DNA of 64,000 bases from Pseudomonas putida (lineage in GTDB: Bacteria; Pseudomonadota; Gammaproteobacteria; Pseudomonadales; Pseudomonadaceae): assembly GCF_001636055.1 (NCBI RefSeq), contig NZ_CP011789.1:3782001-3846000 (forward strand), written 5' to 3'. Every line of letters begins with the position of its first letter. Position 1 is the stretch's first letter. The notes beneath the pieces were generated by a model. It was given only the letters and a program-made list of their open reading frames with translations, searched no databases and was not told where the DNA came from. Positions 62,310 to 64,000 of this stretch are shown here, piece after piece. The translations under genes were made by a program, and so were the position numbers.

Positions 62310-62430
62310 GGCCTGCAAGGGACTTCTCGTTCATCTGATATGGTTTTTATCGCTCTACCTGAGCCTGTGCTGTAAACAGATCGGGGGCCATAGTGCCCGG
62401 GCCTGATCGAGGCCTAATGAGCGAACCACC

Positions 62431-63837
62431 ATGAGCGAGAGAATCCCCTTCCGAATCATCCAGATCGAGCCTGCGGCCAAGTCCCCCAAGCGCCACGCAG
62501 ACGGGCGCATCCAGACCCGCAGCTTCACAGGCCTGTACCGCAACCTGCGGATCGGCTTCTCCGGCCTGTTGTTCGTGTTGTTCTTCGGCACGGCCTGGCT
62601 GAACTGGAACGGTCGCCAGGCCGTGCTCTGGGACCTTGCCGACAGCAAGTTCCACATCTTTGCCGCAACCTTCTGGCCACAGGATTTCATCCTGCTGTCG
62701 GCACTGCTGATCATCTGCGCGTTCGGCCTGTTCGCCATCACCGTCTTCGCCGGGCGGGTGTGGTGCGGCTACAGCTGCCCGCAGAGCGTCTGGACCTGGC
62801 TTTTCATGTGGTGCGAGAAGGTCACCGAAGGCGACCGCAACCAGCGCATCCGCCTGGCAGCCGCGCCCTGGAGCCTCGGCAAGTTCGCCCGCCGCAGCCT
62901 CAAGCATGGATTGTGGCTGGCCATCGGGGTGATCACTGGCCTCACCTTCGTCGGTTACTTCACCCCCATCCGCCCGCTGGCCCAAGAGCTGCTGACCCTT
63001 CAGCTGGGCGGCGTAGCGCTGTTCTGGGTGGTCTTTTTCACTGCCGCCACCTACCTGAACGCCGGCTGGCTGCGTGAAGCCGTGTGCATGCACATGTGCC
63101 CCTATGCGCGCTTTCAGAGCGTGATGTTCGACAAGGACACCCTGGCCGTGGCCTACGATCCAGGTCGCGGTGAAAGCCGCGGCCCCCGCAAGAAAGGCAG
63201 CGACCGTCAGGCACAGCATCTGGGCGACTGCATCGACTGCACCCTGTGCGTGCAGGTCTGCCCCACCGGCATCGACATCCGCGACGGCCTGCAGATGGCC
63301 TGTATCGGTTGCGCTGCGTGCATCGACGCCTGCGACGGGGTCATGGACAAGATGGGCTACCCCCGCGGCCTGATCGGCTACAAGTCCGAACACAACCTCC
63401 AAGGCGGCCGCACCCACTGGCTGAGACCGCGCCTGCTGGGTTACGCCACGGCCCTGCTGGTCATGATCGGTGCCCTGGTGATGGCCTTGCAGATGCGCCC
63501 GATGGTGTCGCTGGACGTCATCAAGGACCGCGGCCTGTTCCGTGAGAATGCCCAGGGCCAGATCGAGAATATCTACCTGCTCAAGATCATCAACAAGACC
63601 CAGCATCCCCAGCACTATCGACTACGTCTGGTAGACGCCGAAGGCTTCGTGCTGCACGGCAAGCAAGCGATATTCATTCCTGCCGGAGAAATGAGCGAAC
63701 TGCCGGTATCGGTGGCGATGCTCGCCGACCGCCCAACAAGCAGTTCGGTAGACCTCACGTTCGAGGTACAGGACAGCGACCAGCCGCAGGTGCACAGCCG
63801 TGCACGCAGCCGTTTCGTTGCGCCGCTCAACCGCTGA
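62431..63837 (+). CDS. ccoG: CcoG, copper/4Fe-4S maturation factor for cbb3 oxidase
   Basis: A 468-residue membrane protein with about five helices and two 4Fe-4S motifs: CIDCTLCVQVCP (about 268-279) and CIGCAACIDACD (about 291-302). VWCGYSCPQSVW and CMHMCPYARFQ are conserved Cys segments in the membrane part. CcoG reduces copper during assembly of the cbb3-type terminal oxidase. The rest of the cco operon is not in the window. The start is the ATG at 62431. The C-terminal periplasmic Ig-like part is intact. Confidence 0.94.
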   Translation: MSERIPFRIIQIEPAAKSPKRHADGRIQTRSFTGLYRNLRIGFSGLLFVLFFGTAWLNWNGRQAVLWDLADSKFHIFAATFWPQDFILLSALLIICAFGLFAITVFAGRVWCGYSCPQSVWTWLFMWCEKVTEGDRNQRIRLAAAPWSLGKFARRSLKHGLWLAIGVITGLTFVGYFTPIRPLAQELLTLQLGGVALFWVVFFTAATYLNAGWLREAVCMHMCPYARFQSVMFDKDTLAVAYDPGRGESRGPRKKGSDRQAQHLGDCIDCTLCVQVCPTGIDIRDGLQMACIGCAACIDACDGVMDKMGYPRGLIGYKSEHNLQGGRTHWLRPRLLGYATALLVMIGALVMALQMRPMVSLDVIKDRGLFRENAQGQIENIYLLKIINKTQHPQHYRLRLVDAEGFVLHGKQAIFIPAGEMSELPVSVAMLADRPTSSSVDLTFEVQDSDQPQVHSRARSRFVAPLNR

Positions 63838-63885
63838 TCCCTTACACTGCCTTGAACCTTGCCTGCCAGGCCGAATAACACAACG

Positions 63886-64000
63886 ATGAAACGCTACGAA
63901 CGATTCGCCGACGATATCGCCGAACTGATCCGCTCCGGGGTGCTTGGCCCCGGACAGCGTGTGCCCTCGGTACGCTACGCCAGCCAGACCCACGGGGTCA
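63886..64000 (+). CDS. GntR-family regulator start, probably MocR/PdxR type (cut by window edge)
   Basis: A frame begins at the ATG at 63886 and runs off the right edge (38 residues). MKRYERFADDIAELIRSGVL and then GPGQRVPSVRYAS match the first helices of GntR winged-helix regulators. MocR-type regulators with a C-terminal aminotransferase domain commonly begin this way, but that domain is not visible here. Confidence 0.75.
   Translation, partial: MKRYERFADDIAELIRSGVLGPGQRVPSVRYASQTHGV

Noticed and set aside
1..64000. CRISPR arrays, tRNA or rRNA genes, transposases, integrases or a replication origin
   Set aside because: No repeat-spacer pattern, no tRNA or rRNA signature and no mobile-element protein was seen; the only repeats are REP-type and hairpin elements.

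Overview
The window is high-GC chromosomal DNA of a fluorescent Pseudomonas of the P. putida type. The evidence is a pvdQ acylase gene beside lpxH, ppiB, glnS and cysS, REP elements built on GCGGGCAAGCCCGCTCC, and a CrcY/CrcZ-type sRNA with a sigma-54 promoter. No rRNA, tRNA, CRISPR array, transposase or integrase was seen.

Bases 1-17587 form a large organosulfur locus. It encodes a DszC/SfnB-type flavin monooxygenase, an SsuD-type FMN monooxygenase, three paralogues of the DszB sulfinate desulfinase family, a heterodimeric ABC exporter, two TonB-dependent receptors and an SsuB/SsuC-type importer. The DszB-like proteins lack signal peptides; two keep the catalytic Cys and one has Ser there. 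Five promoters match the sigma-54 -24/-12 consensus, and each has one or more copies of a palindrome close to TGTTGCTGCCCCAGCAACA upstream. This looks like one sulfur-limitation regulon driven by a sigma-54 enhancer-binding activator encoded outside the window. I infer uptake of an organosulfur compound, oxidation to a sulfinate and desulfination.

Bases 17592-21917 encode a 1441-residue LRR protein with a C-terminal NEL (IpaH/SspH-like) E3 ubiquitin ligase domain, a likely host-directed effector. Bases 21988-36179 concern sulfur and amino-acid metabolism. A LysR regulator is divergent from an argH paralogue followed by a polar amino-acid ABC transporter, and an MFS transporter comes next. On the other strand, a six-gene operon carries a second amino-acid ABC transporter, a thiol dioxygenase and an 899-residue fusion of four rhodanese domains to a PLP Cys/Met-metabolism enzyme, divergent from a second LysR regulator.

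Bases 36245-48383 are mostly core genes: a glyoxalase-fold protein, a branched-chain aminotransferase, a two-component system, cysS-glnS, ppiB-lpxH, pvdQ, a Fur-like regulator and a small membrane protein. Bases 48534-50980 hold a secreted protein, a phage Mor-type regulator and two DUF2589-like proteins. Bases 50962-64000 carry tamA-tamB, two GNAT acetyltransferases, xthA, an alpha/beta hydrolase, a LysE exporter, a small XRE regulator with a membrane partner and an operator-like palindrome, crcY, mgtC, a small conserved protein, ccoG and the start of a GntR/MocR-type regulator.
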